Source of the DNA: Actinomycetes bacterium
Lineage (GTDB): Bacteria; Actinomycetota; Acidimicrobiia; Acidimicrobiales; Aldehydirespiratoraceae
NCBI GenBank assembly: GCA_024276495.1
Contig: JAJRXC010000012.1
Span: 1 to 39,017 of the forward strand
Reading direction: 5' to 3'
Length of the DNA: 39,017 bases
In this document: one piece after another, positions 15,749 through 24,087 of the stretch
Numbering within the stretch: position 1 is the first letter of the stretch
Layout: each line of letters begins with the position of its first letter
Position numbers and translations under genes: made by a program
Notes under the pieces: generated by a model
The model's database searches: none
What the model was told of the DNA's origin: nothing
What the model saw: only the letters and a program-made list of their open reading frames with translations

Positions 15749-17245
15749 TCACCGAAGTTCGCGGCGCAGCACCTTGCCGCCGAGACCGCGCGGGATCTCG
15801 TCGACGACATCGACTTTCGTCGGACACTTGTAGCGGGCCAGCTCCGTCGCGCACCACTCGATCAGCTCGTCCTCCTCCACGACTCGACCCGGCGCGGCCA
15901 CCACGAAGGCCTTCACCGCCTCGCCGCTGTGGGGGTGGGGAATGCCGACCACGCCGGCCTCGGCCACGGCCGGATGGGTCACCAGAACCCGCTCGACCTC
16001 GGCGGGATAGACGTTGAAGCCCGACACGATGATGAGGTCCTTGGCCCGATCCACCAGGAACAGGTAGCCGGACTCGTCGACGATCGCGATGTCACCCGTG
16101 TGCAGCCAGCCGTCGGCGTCGAGAACCCGGGCGGTCGCCTCCTCGTCGCCGAGATATCCACGAAACACGTTCGGCCCGCGAACCAACAGCTCCCCGGCAT
16201 CGCCGATGTAGACGTCGTCGCCGTCAGCGTCGACGAGGCGGACCTCCACGCCGGGTATCGGTCGGCCGATCGATCCGATCGGTGCGTCGGTGCCCGACGC
16301 CATCGTGACCGACGGGCTGGCCTCGGTGAGTCCGTAGCCCTCGTGGATCCGGAACCCGAGCCGATCCTCGGCGTCACGCACGACCCGCGCCGGAATCGAC
16401 GCCGCCCCGGAGACCGCCAGCCGCAGCGACGAGAACGCCGACGCATCGACGCCGTCGAGCTGGGTCAGCGCCGACCACATCGTCGGCGGACCGGCCAGCA
16501 CCGTCACCTTCTCGTTCTCGATCATGTCGACCATCGACATCGGGTCGAAACGCTCCACGAGCACGAGCGTCGCGCCCACCCACATGGAGAGATCGAGGAT
16601 GGTGTTGAGCCCGAGAACATGGAACATCGGCACGACGCAGATCGAGACGTCGTCGGGTCGGGTCACGAGATCGGGACGCGACAGCAGCTGGCGGATGTTC
16701 GACGCGAGATTGCCGTGGGTCAACATCGCCGCCTTCGGGCTGCCCGCGGTACCGCTGGTGAAGAGCAGCGCCGCGAGATCGTCATCGGCCCGGGCGACGA
16801 TCGGCGCGCCGCTGTCGTGCGCGATCGCCTCGTCGAGGTCGACGGTCCCCTCCAACTCGGTGCCGGACGGGACCAGCAGATGGCGAAGCGCGGGAACCGA
16901 GGAACGATCGATCCGGGCCAGCGCGGCGATGCCGGCCGGCCCGGCGATCACCGCCCGCGCCTCGGCCACGGCGAGCTCGCGGGCGAGCTCCGGTCCCGGC
17001 GCCTGCGGGTTGAGCGGCACCGCCACGAACCCCGCCCCGAGGATCGCGAACCACGCCCGGACGAATCGGGGGTTCGTTCCACACAAGATGGCGACCCGGT
17101 CACCGGCGTCGAGCCCCAGTCCGCCCAGCACACCGCGGGTCGCGTCGATCTCGTCGCGGAGTCGGCCGTAGCCGATCCGGTCGCCGCCGGCGACGAGCGC
17201 GGTGTGGTCAGCGGGGTGGTCGTCGAGCAGCGTTGCGAGATTCAC
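15749..17245 (-). CDS. AMP-forming acyl-CoA synthetase / ligase
   Basis: This 498-residue member of the adenylate-forming superfamily activates a carboxylic acid with ATP and joins it to CoA. Signatures are the phosphate-binding loop LLFTSGTAGSPKAAMLTHGN, EGYGLTEASPSV, the hinge region GWLHTGDIAIVDESGYLFLVDRAKDLIIVSGFNVYP, and the C-terminal lysine in GLGGKVLRREL. Length is normal. The acid is not predictable; the sequence looks like medium- or long-chain fatty acid ligases. The GTG at 17245 has GAGGAAA seven bases upstream. It is divergent from the CAP-domain gene, and its stop falls just beyond the rex promoter. Family assignment is secure, substrate open. Confidence 0.93.
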   Translation of the reverse strand: MNLATLLDDHPADHTALVAGGDRIGYGRLRDEIDATRGVLGGLGLDAGDRVAILCGTNPRFVRAWFAILGAGFVAVPLNPQAPGPELARELAVAEARAVIAGPAGIAALARIDRSSVPALRHLLVPSGTELEGTVDLDEAIAHDSGAPIVARADDDLAALLFTSGTAGSPKAAMLTHGNLASNIRQLLSRPDLVTRPDDVSICVVPMFHVLGLNTILDLSMWVGATLVLVERFDPMSMVDMIENEKVTVLAGPPTMWSALTQLDGVDASAFSSLRLAVSGAASIPARVVRDAEDRLGFRIHEGYGLTEASPSVTMASGTDAPIGSIGRPIPGVEVRLVDADGDDVYIGDAGELLVRGPNVFRGYLGDEEATARVLDADGWLHTGDIAIVDESGYLFLVDRAKDLIIVSGFNVYPAEVERVLVTHPAVAEAGVVGIPHPHSGEAVKAFVVAAPGRVVEEDELIEWCATELARYKCPTKVDVVDEIPRGLGGKVLRRELR

Positions 17246-17349
17246 GAGAAGTTTCCTCGGTAGGGCCGAAACCAGATGATGCCACGGGCCACGGGATCGA
17301 CGCCGAGTCCCTCAAGGATCGCCCCGTCGCGGCCGACGGGGACTGCGTC

Positions 17350-17994
17350 ATGAACCGCGCGCCGGATTCCCGTCATCAACGTCAGCGGCGCCGTCTCGTG
17401 TTCATCGTCGTCGCCGCCCTGTCGGCGATCGGCTCTCTCCTGGCCACTCCCAGCGCGCCGGTCGCGGCGTCCGCCAACGAGGAAGCCGCGTTCGTCGCGG
17501 CCCTCAACCAGGTGCGGATCGACAACGGACTGGTTCCGTTCACCGTCAACGTGGAGCTGTCGAACCTGGCCCGGGCGCACGCCCAGGTGATGGCGGACGC
17601 CGGCGAGATCTTCCACGCCAGCCCGATCAGCGGCGGCTACACGGGACCCTGGGCGAAGCTCGGGGAGAACGTCGGCGTCGGCGCCAACGTGCAGGTGCTC
17701 GTCGATGCCTTCGTCGCCAGCCCGGGCCACTTCGCCAACATCGCCGATCCGGCGTTCACCCAGATCGGCGTCGGCGTCGTCTGGAAGGACGCCGCCCTCT
17801 ACACCACCCACCGTTTCCTCCAACTCCCCGGAACCGGTCCCACTCCCACGACGGCGCCGCCGGCACCCACGACCGCTCCCCAGCCGTCCGCCCCGACGAC
17901 CACCACCACGACCCTGCCACCGACGACCCCGCCGGCGATCAGCGCCGACCGCGTCCTGACGCTGCTCCGCATGCTCGACGAGGTCGGCACGTGA
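17350..17994 (+). CDS. Secreted CAP-domain (SCP-like) protein
   Basis: This 214-residue exported protein has an Arg-rich N-terminus and a hydrophobic stretch (about 16-37) ending in ATPSAPVAASA, a good signal peptidase site. The CAP domain follows (FVAALNQVRIDNGLVPF, ARAHAQVMADAGEIFHAS, GENVGVG, SPGHFANIADPAFTQIGVGV). A Thr/Pro-rich linker runs from about 160 to 195, then a short C-terminal helix. CAP proteins act outside the cell and many bind lipids or sterols; the ligand here is unknown. Its stop overlaps the GTG of the ABC ATPase gene (GTGA), so secretion protein and transporter are probably co-expressed. The ATG at 17350 is chosen for the signal peptide. Confidence 0.88.
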   Translation: MNRAPDSRHQRQRRRLVFIVVAALSAIGSLLATPSAPVAASANEEAAFVAALNQVRIDNGLVPFTVNVELSNLARAHAQVMADAGEIFHASPISGGYTGPWAKLGENVGVGANVQVLVDAFVASPGHFANIADPAFTQIGVGVVWKDAALYTTHRFLQLPGTGPTPTTAPPAPTTAPQPSAPTTTTTTLPPTTPPAISADRVLTLLRMLDEVGT

Positions 17995-18959
17995 TCGACG
18001 CCGCTCCTCCCGGCGGACCCTGCATCTCGACGCACGCCCTGTCACGATCCTTCGACGGCCGGGTCGCCGTCGACGGACTCGATCTCGACGTGCAGCCCGG
18101 TGAGGTGCTGGCCCTTCTCGGCCCCAACGGAGCCGGCAAGACCACCACCGTGCGAATGCTCAACGGGGTGCTGAGACCGGACAGGGGCCACGCCGTGGTC
18201 CTCGGCCTCGACCCGAGCGTCGACGGTGACGAGGTTCGGCGCCTCACGGGGGTGTTGACCGAGACCGCCGGCCTCGACGACCGCCTGACCGCCCGGGAGA
18301 ACCTCGAGTACACCGCGCGCATGCGGGGGTACGCGCCGCGGGAAGCCCGCACGCGGGTCAACCACCAACTGGAGCAGTTCGCCATGCTCGACGTGGCCGA
18401 CAGCCGCACCGTCGGCTTCTCCACCGGCCAACGCAAACGGGTCGCCCTCGCCCGGGCGCTCCTGCACGACCCCCAGGTACTGTTCCTCGACGAGCCGACC
18501 TCGGGCCTCGATCCGGCGGCCACCCGCGAGGTCACCGACCTCATCGGCATGCTGGCCCGGGAACGGGGCCGAACCGTGATCCTGGCCACCCACTTCCTCG
18601 GTGAGGCCGGCCGGGTCGCGGATCGCATGGCGGTGCTCGATCACGGACGTCTTCGCGCCATCGGACGGCCCGCCGATCTCGCCGCCGAGCTGTGGGACGG
18701 CATCTCGGCCGACATCGATCTCGGCGGCCCGGTCGCCCACACCGTCCTCGAGCTCATCGGATCGGTCGATGGCGTGCTGCGCCAGGAGGCCCGGGCGACC
18801 GGCGCGACGATCGCCGTGCGCGACCGGGCGACGATGGCCCGGGTGTTGGCGACGCTGACCGGTCGTGGCATCGACGTGTTCGGCGCCACGATGCGCGAGG
18901 CATCGATGGAGGACATCTACTTCGCGCTCGAATCGAACTTCGCGGCCGAGCGGTCATGA
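17991..18959 (+). CDS. ABC transporter ATP-binding protein
   Basis: This 322-residue ATPase resembles the NatA/CcmA drug- or sodium-export type. It has Walker A GPNGAGKTT, a Q-loop region TGVLTETAGL (Q replaced by E), the signature FSTGQRKRVALARAL, Walker B VLFLDEPTSGLD and the switch histidine in ILATHFLGEAG. The C-terminal extension of about 100 residues is typical of this subfamily. The GTG at 17991 overlaps the CAP gene stop, and its own stop overlaps the permease ATG. It should energise export by the following membrane protein; substrate unknown. Confidence 0.95.
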   Translation: MIDAAPPGGPCISTHALSRSFDGRVAVDGLDLDVQPGEVLALLGPNGAGKTTTVRMLNGVLRPDRGHAVVLGLDPSVDGDEVRRLTGVLTETAGLDDRLTARENLEYTARMRGYAPREARTRVNHQLEQFAMLDVADSRTVGFSTGQRKRVALARALLHDPQVLFLDEPTSGLDPAATREVTDLIGMLARERGRTVILATHFLGEAGRVADRMAVLDHGRLRAIGRPADLAAELWDGISADIDLGGPVAHTVLELIGSVDGVLRQEARATGATIAVRDRATMARVLATLTGRGIDVFGATMREASMEDIYFALESNFAAERS

Positions 18960-19801
18960 CGACGACGGCGCCCCCGGCGATCACCGGGTCGCGACTCAAC
19001 ACGGCCGCGATCAAGGCGATCATCGGTCGCGATCTCCGGGCGGTTCGGCGTTCCAAGGCCGTCGTCATCCCGATGATGCTCGTGCCGACGCTCTTGATGG
19101 TCGCGCTCCCCCTCGTGGTCGGCTACGCCGCTCGCCGGGCCGGCCAGGCCGGTGGGCGGATCCAGTTCCTGGATTCGTTGCCGTCGGCCCTCGCCGACCC
19201 GATCGCGAACCTTCCCCAGGAGGAGCAGCTGCTCACCCTCGTTCTCGGCTACCTGCTCGCCCCGCTCTTCCTGATCGTTCCGCTGATGGTCTCCGCCGTG
19301 CTCGCCGCCGACGCCTTCGCGGGCGAGAAGGAGCGCCGAACCATGGAGACCCTCCTCCATCTCCCCGTCTCCGACCGCGACCTCTTCGTCGCGAAGTTCC
19401 TCACCGGGTTCATCCCTGCGGTCTCGGTGTCGTGGATCGGCTTCGGGGCCTTCGCGATCGTCGCCAACGGTGTCTCGTGGGGAGTGGTCGACGGCCTGCT
19501 CATTCCCAACGCCTTGTGGGTGGTCGTCATCTTCTGGGTCGCGCCGGCGGTCGCCACGCTCGGTCTGGGGATCATGGTCCGGGTCTCGGCGAGATGTCGT
19601 ACGACCCAGGAGGCCAATCAGCTCGGTGGCGCGGTGATCCTGCCGTTGATCTTCGTCGCCGTCGGCCAGTCGACCGGGTTGCTGCTCGTCGACGTGCCCC
19701 TGGCGCTGGGGATCGGCGCCGCGATCTGGGTCGTCGCCGTCGCCCTCGTCGCCCGCGGCGCCAAGATGTTCACCCGCGACCGTGTGGCCGGCAACAGCTG
19801 A
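18956..19801 (+). CDS. ABC-2 type transporter permease
   Basis: This 281-residue membrane protein partners the preceding ATPase. The first helix follows RRSKAVVIPMMLVPTLLMVALPLVVGY. The sequence AGEKERRTMETLLHLPVSDRDLFVAKF is the conserved cytoplasmic loop of NatB-type (ABC-2) permeases. Five to six helices are visible, ending in AKMFTRDRVAGNS. The ATG at 18956 overlaps the ATPase stop (ATGA), so expression is coupled. An open frame extending upstream is only the shadow of the ATPase gene. Transport direction, probably export, is inferred from family. Confidence 0.93.
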   Translation: MTTTAPPAITGSRLNTAAIKAIIGRDLRAVRRSKAVVIPMMLVPTLLMVALPLVVGYAARRAGQAGGRIQFLDSLPSALADPIANLPQEEQLLTLVLGYLLAPLFLIVPLMVSAVLAADAFAGEKERRTMETLLHLPVSDRDLFVAKFLTGFIPAVSVSWIGFGAFAIVANGVSWGVVDGLLIPNALWVVVIFWVAPAVATLGLGIMVRVSARCRTTQEANQLGGAVILPLIFVAVGQSTGLLLVDVPLALGIGAAIWVVAVALVARGAKMFTRDRVAGNS

Positions 19802-19821
19802 GGATGTCGGCGGTCGGCACC

Positions 19822-19911
19822 TCAGCGGGCGAGCAGCACGAACTGGAGCGCGCCGGCCGCGAGGATCGCGATGAGGAGGACCGCGACGACGAGCGTGGTG
19901 CCGCTTCTCAT
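19822..19911 (-). CDS. 29-residue single-helix membrane peptide coupled to the SAM hydrolase gene
   Basis: The reading frame encodes MRSGTTLVVAVLLIAILAAG followed by ALQFVLLAR and a TGA. Residues 5-27 form one membrane helix flanked by Arg at both ends. The ATG at 19911 overlaps the TGA of the SAM hydroxide adenosyltransferase gene by the four-base ATGA (19908-19911). That overlap is the same coupling used elsewhere in this window and argues that the frame is translated. I know no family for it. A role as a regulatory or anchoring micropeptide is speculation. Confidence 0.6.
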   Translation of the reverse strand: MRSGTTLVVAVLLIAILAAGALQFVLLAR

Positions 19912-20777
19912 CGAACCGGCCTCTGGCCGAGCTCCACCGAGGTGACGACGCCGGACGAACGGTTGTCGTCGAGGGCCGAGATCCGCACCTCGTCTCCTTC
20001 GTGCAGGCCGAGCTCGGCCGCCGCCGACGAGCGGGCGACGGCGATCGACGACAACCCGCTGGAATCGACCACGAGACCGACCCGGCCGGTCGGGATCTCG
20101 TCGTAGGCGGCGACTCTCACCGCGATCCGCTCGTCGCCGGCGATGTTGACGGCCAGTGGATCACCGAAGGCCACCAGCTCGAGTGGGTCGACGTTGAGCT
20201 GACAGTTCCCGAACCGGTCGACCCACAGGACCTCGCTCACCAGCACACCGTCGTCGACGTGGGAGACGGGGAGCACGCCGGGGATCAACCCGGCCGGGTC
20301 GATCTCGGGTCCGAGGTCGGTGAGCGGCACCCCGTTGCACAGATGGGCGGCCGCCGGGGCGAAGATGTCGCGACCGTCGAAGGTCGCACCGGTGATCGAC
20401 GGGAGCCGGTGGTCCGGCGAGGTCAACTCGACCGCCCGGGTGGCGCCGCCGACCAGCCCGACCGCCGGCGCGAGCAGGCCGTTGTCGGGGCCGACGAGAT
20501 ACGACGCCCCGTCGCCCACCTCGAGGGCGATCGGTCGGCGACTGGTCCCCACACCGGGGTCGACGACCGCGATCACGACACCGGGACAGAGATGGTTGGC
20601 GGCTCGCGCCAGCGCGAGCCCGCCGGCGCGGGTGTCGTAGGGCGCGATGCCGTGGGTCACGTCGATGACGGTGACGTGGGGGGCGATCGATCGCACGACC
20701 GAGTGGACGACCCCCACGAACTCGTCGCCATGCCCAAAGTCGGACAGGAAGGAGACAGTGTCGAAACGGCCGGTCAC
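19908..20777 (-). CDS. SAM hydroxide adenosyltransferase family protein (DUF62)
   Basis: This 289-residue protein belongs to the family that hydrolyses S-adenosylmethionine to adenosine and methionine and is related to fluorinases and chlorinases. Signatures are FLSDFGHGDEFVGVVH near the N-terminus, VIDVTHGIAPYDTRAGGLALARA, VVDPGVGTSRRPI, PDNGLLAP and TFDGRDIFAPAAAHL; the C-terminal beta domain includes VDRFGNCQLNV. The GTG at 20777 begins just before the conserved region. A longer open frame upstream is antisense-biased shadow. It lies 43 bases after proC on the same strand and overlaps the 29-residue peptide gene downstream. The physiological role of the family is not well settled. Confidence 0.9.
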   Translation of the reverse strand: MTGRFDTVSFLSDFGHGDEFVGVVHSVVRSIAPHVTVIDVTHGIAPYDTRAGGLALARAANHLCPGVVIAVVDPGVGTSRRPIALEVGDGASYLVGPDNGLLAPAVGLVGGATRAVELTSPDHRLPSITGATFDGRDIFAPAAAHLCNGVPLTDLGPEIDPAGLIPGVLPVSHVDDGVLVSEVLWVDRFGNCQLNVDPLELVAFGDPLAVNIAGDERIAVRVAAYDEIPTGRVGLVVDSSGLSSIAVARSSAAAELGLHEGDEVRISALDDNRSSGVVTSVELGQRPVR

Positions 20778-20820
20778 GGCCTCGACGCTAGCGGCGCGAC
20801 GCGGTCGCGCCGCAGCCGGG

Positions 20821-21612
20821 TCAGTTCCCGCCCAGCTCCCGGGAGCGGGCGGTCGCGGCGGCGACGACGCGCCCGACGAGCCCGATGAGGTCGTCGTCGG
20901 CGAACACCGCGAGGCCCGCCGCGGTGGTGCCTCCCGGCGAGGTGACGTTGGCCCGCAGCACGGCCGGGTCCTCGCCGGACTCCACGAGGAGGGTCGCCGC
21001 GCCGAGCAGTGTCTGACGAACGAGGGCGTCGGCGACGTCGGGCGCCAGTCCCTCCGCGATCCCGGCGGTGACGAGGCCTTCGGCCAGGTGGAAGACGTAG
21101 GCGGGGCCGGAACCGGAGAGGCCGGTGACCGCGTCCAGCTCCGGCTCGGTGACGGTGACCACGGTGCCCACGGCCGAGAGGATCGCCGCGGCCCAGGCGA
21201 GGTCGTCGTCGGTCGCCGCGGTGCCACCGGCGATGGCGGCCGCCCCTCGCCCGACGAGAGCGGGGGTGTTGGGCATGCAGCGCACGACGGCGGGGCCGGC
21301 GCCGAGGCCGGCCTCGATGGTGGCGGTTCTCACGCCGGCCGCGATCGACAACACCCGGGGCACACGGGCGGCGACCAGGGCGGGGAACACCAGGGGCACG
21401 ATGTCGGGCTTGACGGCGATGACCGCGTCGATCTCGTCGAGGGGCTCGTCGCCGATGGACAGCCCCGGGAGGCGCACGGCGAGCTCGGCGCGGCGGTCGT
21501 CGGCGGGTTCGACCACGTGGAGCTCGTCGGCGCGTGCCCAGCGCGTCTCGATCAGCCCGCCGAGCAGGGCCTCGGCCATCTTGCCGCCACCGATCATCTG
21601 GAGTTTCGTCAC
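20821..21612 (-). CDS. proC: Pyrroline-5-carboxylate reductase
   Basis: This 263-residue enzyme reduces 1-pyrroline-5-carboxylate to proline with NAD(P)H. It shows an N-terminal Rossmann motif (LQMIGGGKMAEALLGGL), AVKPDIVPLV, VRCMPNTPALVGRG, and the C-terminal signature LSGSGPAYVF...TSPGGTTAAGL. The GTG at 21612 starts directly before the Rossmann strand and is preferred to an ATG at 21693. The upstream region holds a promoter-like sequence. The downstream partner is the SAM hydroxide adenosyltransferase gene. Confidence 0.96.
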   Translation of the reverse strand: MTKLQMIGGGKMAEALLGGLIETRWARADELHVVEPADDRRAELAVRLPGLSIGDEPLDEIDAVIAVKPDIVPLVFPALVAARVPRVLSIAAGVRTATIEAGLGAGPAVVRCMPNTPALVGRGAAAIAGGTAATDDDLAWAAAILSAVGTVVTVTEPELDAVTGLSGSGPAYVFHLAEGLVTAGIAEGLAPDVADALVRQTLLGAATLLVESGEDPAVLRANVTSPGGTTAAGLAVFADDDLIGLVGRVVAAATARSRELGGN

Positions 21613-21706
21613 GTCCGGAACCGTAGGCCGCGAAGCGCCGGGTGACCCGATGGGAACGTGATCAGCGCACTTCCCCGAGCGCCTCGCTCCCACCGGGTCG
21701 AGAACG

Positions 21707-21734
21707 AATCTACATGAGATACCACAGAATGCAA
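21707..21734 (-). promoter_or_regulatory. Putative proC promoter
   Basis: On the minus strand TTGCAT (21734-21729) and TAGATT (21712-21707) are separated by 16 bases, a reasonable sigma-70-like pair. They lie about 95-120 bases upstream of the proC start, in a locally AT-richer stretch that stands out from its surroundings. Confidence 0.45.
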
Positions 21735-21750
21735 GCAGCCCTCGCGAGGT

Positions 21751-22215
21751 TCACCCGTTGAACCGGCTGGCGAACGCGAGCCGCATCGCCGGCCGGAAGA
21801 TGAGCTCGACCGCGGCCCACATCGATCCGAGAACACGATCGAGCTCCGCTTCGTTCACCGCCGCCACCGGGAGTGAACCACGAAGAAAGATCGCGTCCTC
21901 CTCGCCGATCTCCGCATGCAGCCCGGTCAGCTTGCGGTTGCGTCGCAGAAGCTGTTCGAACACCTCGGCACGATTCTCCTCCGGGGCCGGCATGAGATAC
22001 GTCTCGAACTGGAACGTGCGTTGCCGCAACGTCCACCACGCGGTCCAGACGTCCTTCTCCTCGCCTCGCAGACGGACGAACCAGCGCACCAGGTCGTCGT
22101 CGGATCGCTCGACCGCCTCGATCGCCGGGTTCTCCTTCATCGCCCGAGCCAACCAGGCGTCGATGCGGTGTTCGAGGGCGGCGAGCTCCTCGGGGGACGC
22201 GGGTGGCGACTGCAC
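21751..22215 (-). CDS. YbjN-domain-like protein downstream of the MshA-type gene
   Basis: This 154-residue soluble protein has an N-terminal helix (EELAALEHRIDAWLARAMKEN) and an alpha/beta domain with WTLRQRTFQFETYLMP, LLRRNRKLTGLHAEIGEEDAIFLRGSLP and DRVLGSMWAAVELIF. This is the pattern of the YbjN fold, related to type III secretion chaperones. Function in actinomycetes is not established. From memory, Mycobacterium also has a YbjN-like gene next to mshA. The GTG at 22215 lies five bases after the mshA stop, so the two are probably co-transcribed. Confidence 0.8.
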   Translation of the reverse strand: MQSPPASPEELAALEHRIDAWLARAMKENPAIEAVERSDDDLVRWFVRLRGEEKDVWTAWWTLRQRTFQFETYLMPAPEENRAEVFEQLLRRNRKLTGLHAEIGEEDAIFLRGSLPVAAVNEAELDRVLGSMWAAVELIFRPAMRLAFASRFNG

Positions 22216-22220
22216 CCGGC

Positions 22221-23432
22221 TCAGGCGAGACAGTCGACGGGTTCGCGCGCACCGAGATCGTCGTAGACGCGCCGCAGACGGGCCGCCATCGTCGTCCAGG
22301 TGTACGACCTTGCCGCGTCGGCAGCCCGACGCGAGAGCTCGTCGGCGAGAATCGGCGAGTCGAGGATGCGCCGGGTCGCCGCCGCGTAGTCCGCCGGGTC
22401 ACGACCGGGGATGCGAAAACCGGTGCGGCCGTGATCGACGAGGGTGCGCAACCCACCGACGTCGGAGGCGACGACCGGTGTGCCGCAGGCGGCCGCCTCG
22501 AGCGCGACCAGACCGAACGACTCGCTGCGAGACGGGACCAGACACACGTCGGCGGCCCGGTAGTAGGTCGACAACACGTGGTGGGGCTGGGGCGCGATCA
22601 TCGTGACGCGATCGCCGAGACCACGATCGGCGATCAACTTCTCGAGCTTGCGAACCTCTTCGCCGCCCTCGAGCCCACTGGCTCCTCCGACGATGAGCAG
22701 CCGGGCATCGTCGCGACCCAGTTCGGCCAGGGTCTCGACCGCGACGTCGGCGCCCTTGAGCGGCTGGATGCGGCCCACGAAGATGAGCAGCGGTTCGGTC
22801 CCCATGTCGAGGGCGCGCCGGGCACCGGCCTGCGAGCCCGGCGAGAAGAACGCGTGGTCGACACCGGGGGGGACGACCTCGACACGGTCGGGGTCGGCGC
22901 CGTAGTGCGCGACGAGCTCGCGGAGCTCGGTGACGGAGTTCGCGGTGATCACGTCGGCGCAGCGGATCACGTCGGTCTCGGCATCGACCCGGCGCTGCGG
23001 TTCGGCGTCGCCCGTCTCGGCCTTCACCCTCGCGAGGGTGTGGAACGTGGCCACCAGCGGCAGCTCCAACTCGTGCTTCAGGCGGTGGCCGGCCACACCG
23101 GAGAGCCAGTAGTTCGCGTGGATGATGTCGACCGGGTTCCGGGCCAGGTGATCCCCGACGACCCGGGTGAAGTCGTCGACGACGTCGGGCAGCGCCTCCT
23201 TGGCCAGCCCGACGGGACCGGCATCGACGTGCACGACCCGGAACCCGGGTTCGACGTCGACGAGGTCCGGCAGATCGTCGGCCCACCGACGCACATAGAC
23301 GGTGGCGTCGGCGCCGGCCTGGGCCAGCGACGAGACGAGCTCGCGGATGTAGACGTTCATCCCACCCGCGTCGCCGTGCCCGGGTTGGACCAGGGGGGAC
23401 GTGTGGAGGGACAGGACGGCGACGCGGCTCAC
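22221..23432 (-). CDS. mshA: MshA-type GT4 glycosyltransferase
   Basis: This 403-residue GT-B glycosyltransferase resembles D-inositol-3-phosphate glycosyltransferase, which makes the first mycothiol intermediate from UDP-GlcNAc and inositol 3-phosphate. The N-terminus RVAVLSLHTSPLVQPG and DAGGMNVYIREL are characteristic. The C-terminal domain has VGRIQPLKGADVAVE and the nucleotide-sugar motif PSRSESFGLVALEAAACGTPVVA. The GTG at 23432 has GGAG at proper spacing; an ATG at 23465 would add 11 residues. Other mycothiol genes are absent from this window, so the mycothiol role is inferred from similarity. A sucrose-phosphate-synthase-like GT4 activity is the alternative. Confidence 0.85.
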   Translation of the reverse strand: MSRVAVLSLHTSPLVQPGHGDAGGMNVYIRELVSSLAQAGADATVYVRRWADDLPDLVDVEPGFRVVHVDAGPVGLAKEALPDVVDDFTRVVGDHLARNPVDIIHANYWLSGVAGHRLKHELELPLVATFHTLARVKAETGDAEPQRRVDAETDVIRCADVITANSVTELRELVAHYGADPDRVEVVPPGVDHAFFSPGSQAGARRALDMGTEPLLIFVGRIQPLKGADVAVETLAELGRDDARLLIVGGASGLEGGEEVRKLEKLIADRGLGDRVTMIAPQPHHVLSTYYRAADVCLVPSRSESFGLVALEAAACGTPVVASDVGGLRTLVDHGRTGFRIPGRDPADYAAATRRILDSPILADELSRRAADAARSYTWTTMAARLRRVYDDLGAREPVDCLA

Positions 23433-23499
23433 GTTCGACTCCAACGCCGCCGCGAGGCGGAACATTCCCCGCCGATGCAGCCGACGGTGGAGGCCGGCG

Positions 23500-24027
23500 T
23501 CATCTCGGAGCCGCCGGCGCCTCACCCGCCGCGATCCGGCGGGCGAGCTCGTCGTTGAGAAGGTCGATGGTGGCGTGCAGCGACTGACGGCTCGTCGAGA
23601 CCCGTTGTTCGAAGTCTCGCACCGCGATCATCGCGGCGGACAAGGCGTCGTCCCCCAGGGTCGCGACCTCGGTCATCACCGATGGGCCGACGGCGTCGTC
23701 GAGCACTTCGGTGAGGGGCCCCACGACCTCGTCTGGTGGGTCGAGCTCCTGATCGACCCGGCCGGAACCGGGAGCCCGCACGCCGTCGCTGAGCAATTCG
23801 GGGAGGCGGGCCACGAGATCAGCGAGGTCGCCGCCCCCTCCCTCGGCTCGGCGCTCGATCTCGGCGGCCAGGACGTCGACGCGGCCCTGGGCGAGACGTC
23901 GAACGAACGACAGCCCGTTCTCGAGGTCGGTGCACTCGACTCGCATCGCTCGAAGCGCGTCGGTGCTCGTCTCGGTGATTCCGACGAGATACCCCGGATC
24001 GAGGACTCGTTGCAGATCAGGGATCAT
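23500..24027 (-). CDS. RsiG-like anti-sigma factor candidate with two c-di-GMP signature motifs
   Basis: This 175-residue protein is predicted to form two long helices. The first contains E36-x3-S40-x2-R43-x3-Q47-x3-D51, exactly the E(X)3S(X)2R(X)3Q(X)3D signature that binds cyclic di-GMP in Streptomyces RsiG. The second contains E140-x3-S144-x2-R147-x3-H151-x3-D155, the same spacing with His for Gln. A variable Gly/Pro-rich stretch joins them. RsiG is an antiparallel coiled-coil anti-sigma that sequesters WhiG when loaded with c-di-GMP. No sigma gene is in the window. The ATG at 24027 gives the full motif-bearing protein. It lies directly upstream of mshA on the same strand. Confidence 0.82.
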   Translation of the reverse strand: MIPDLQRVLDPGYLVGITETSTDALRAMRVECTDLENGLSFVRRLAQGRVDVLAAEIERRAEGGGGDLADLVARLPELLSDGVRAPGSGRVDQELDPPDEVVGPLTEVLDDAVGPSVMTEVATLGDDALSAAMIAVRDFEQRVSTSRQSLHATIDLLNDELARRIAAGEAPAAPR

Positions 24028-24087
24028 CGCTGGCTGACTCGACCTTCGGAACTCGACCTCTCGGGTCGAAACGGACGACCGTGGAGC

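Noticed and set aside
17840-17935. ACC/CCG-rich repetitive stretch that might be taken for a microsatellite
   Set aside because: It encodes the in-frame Thr/Pro linker of the CAP protein, a common feature of exported proteins.
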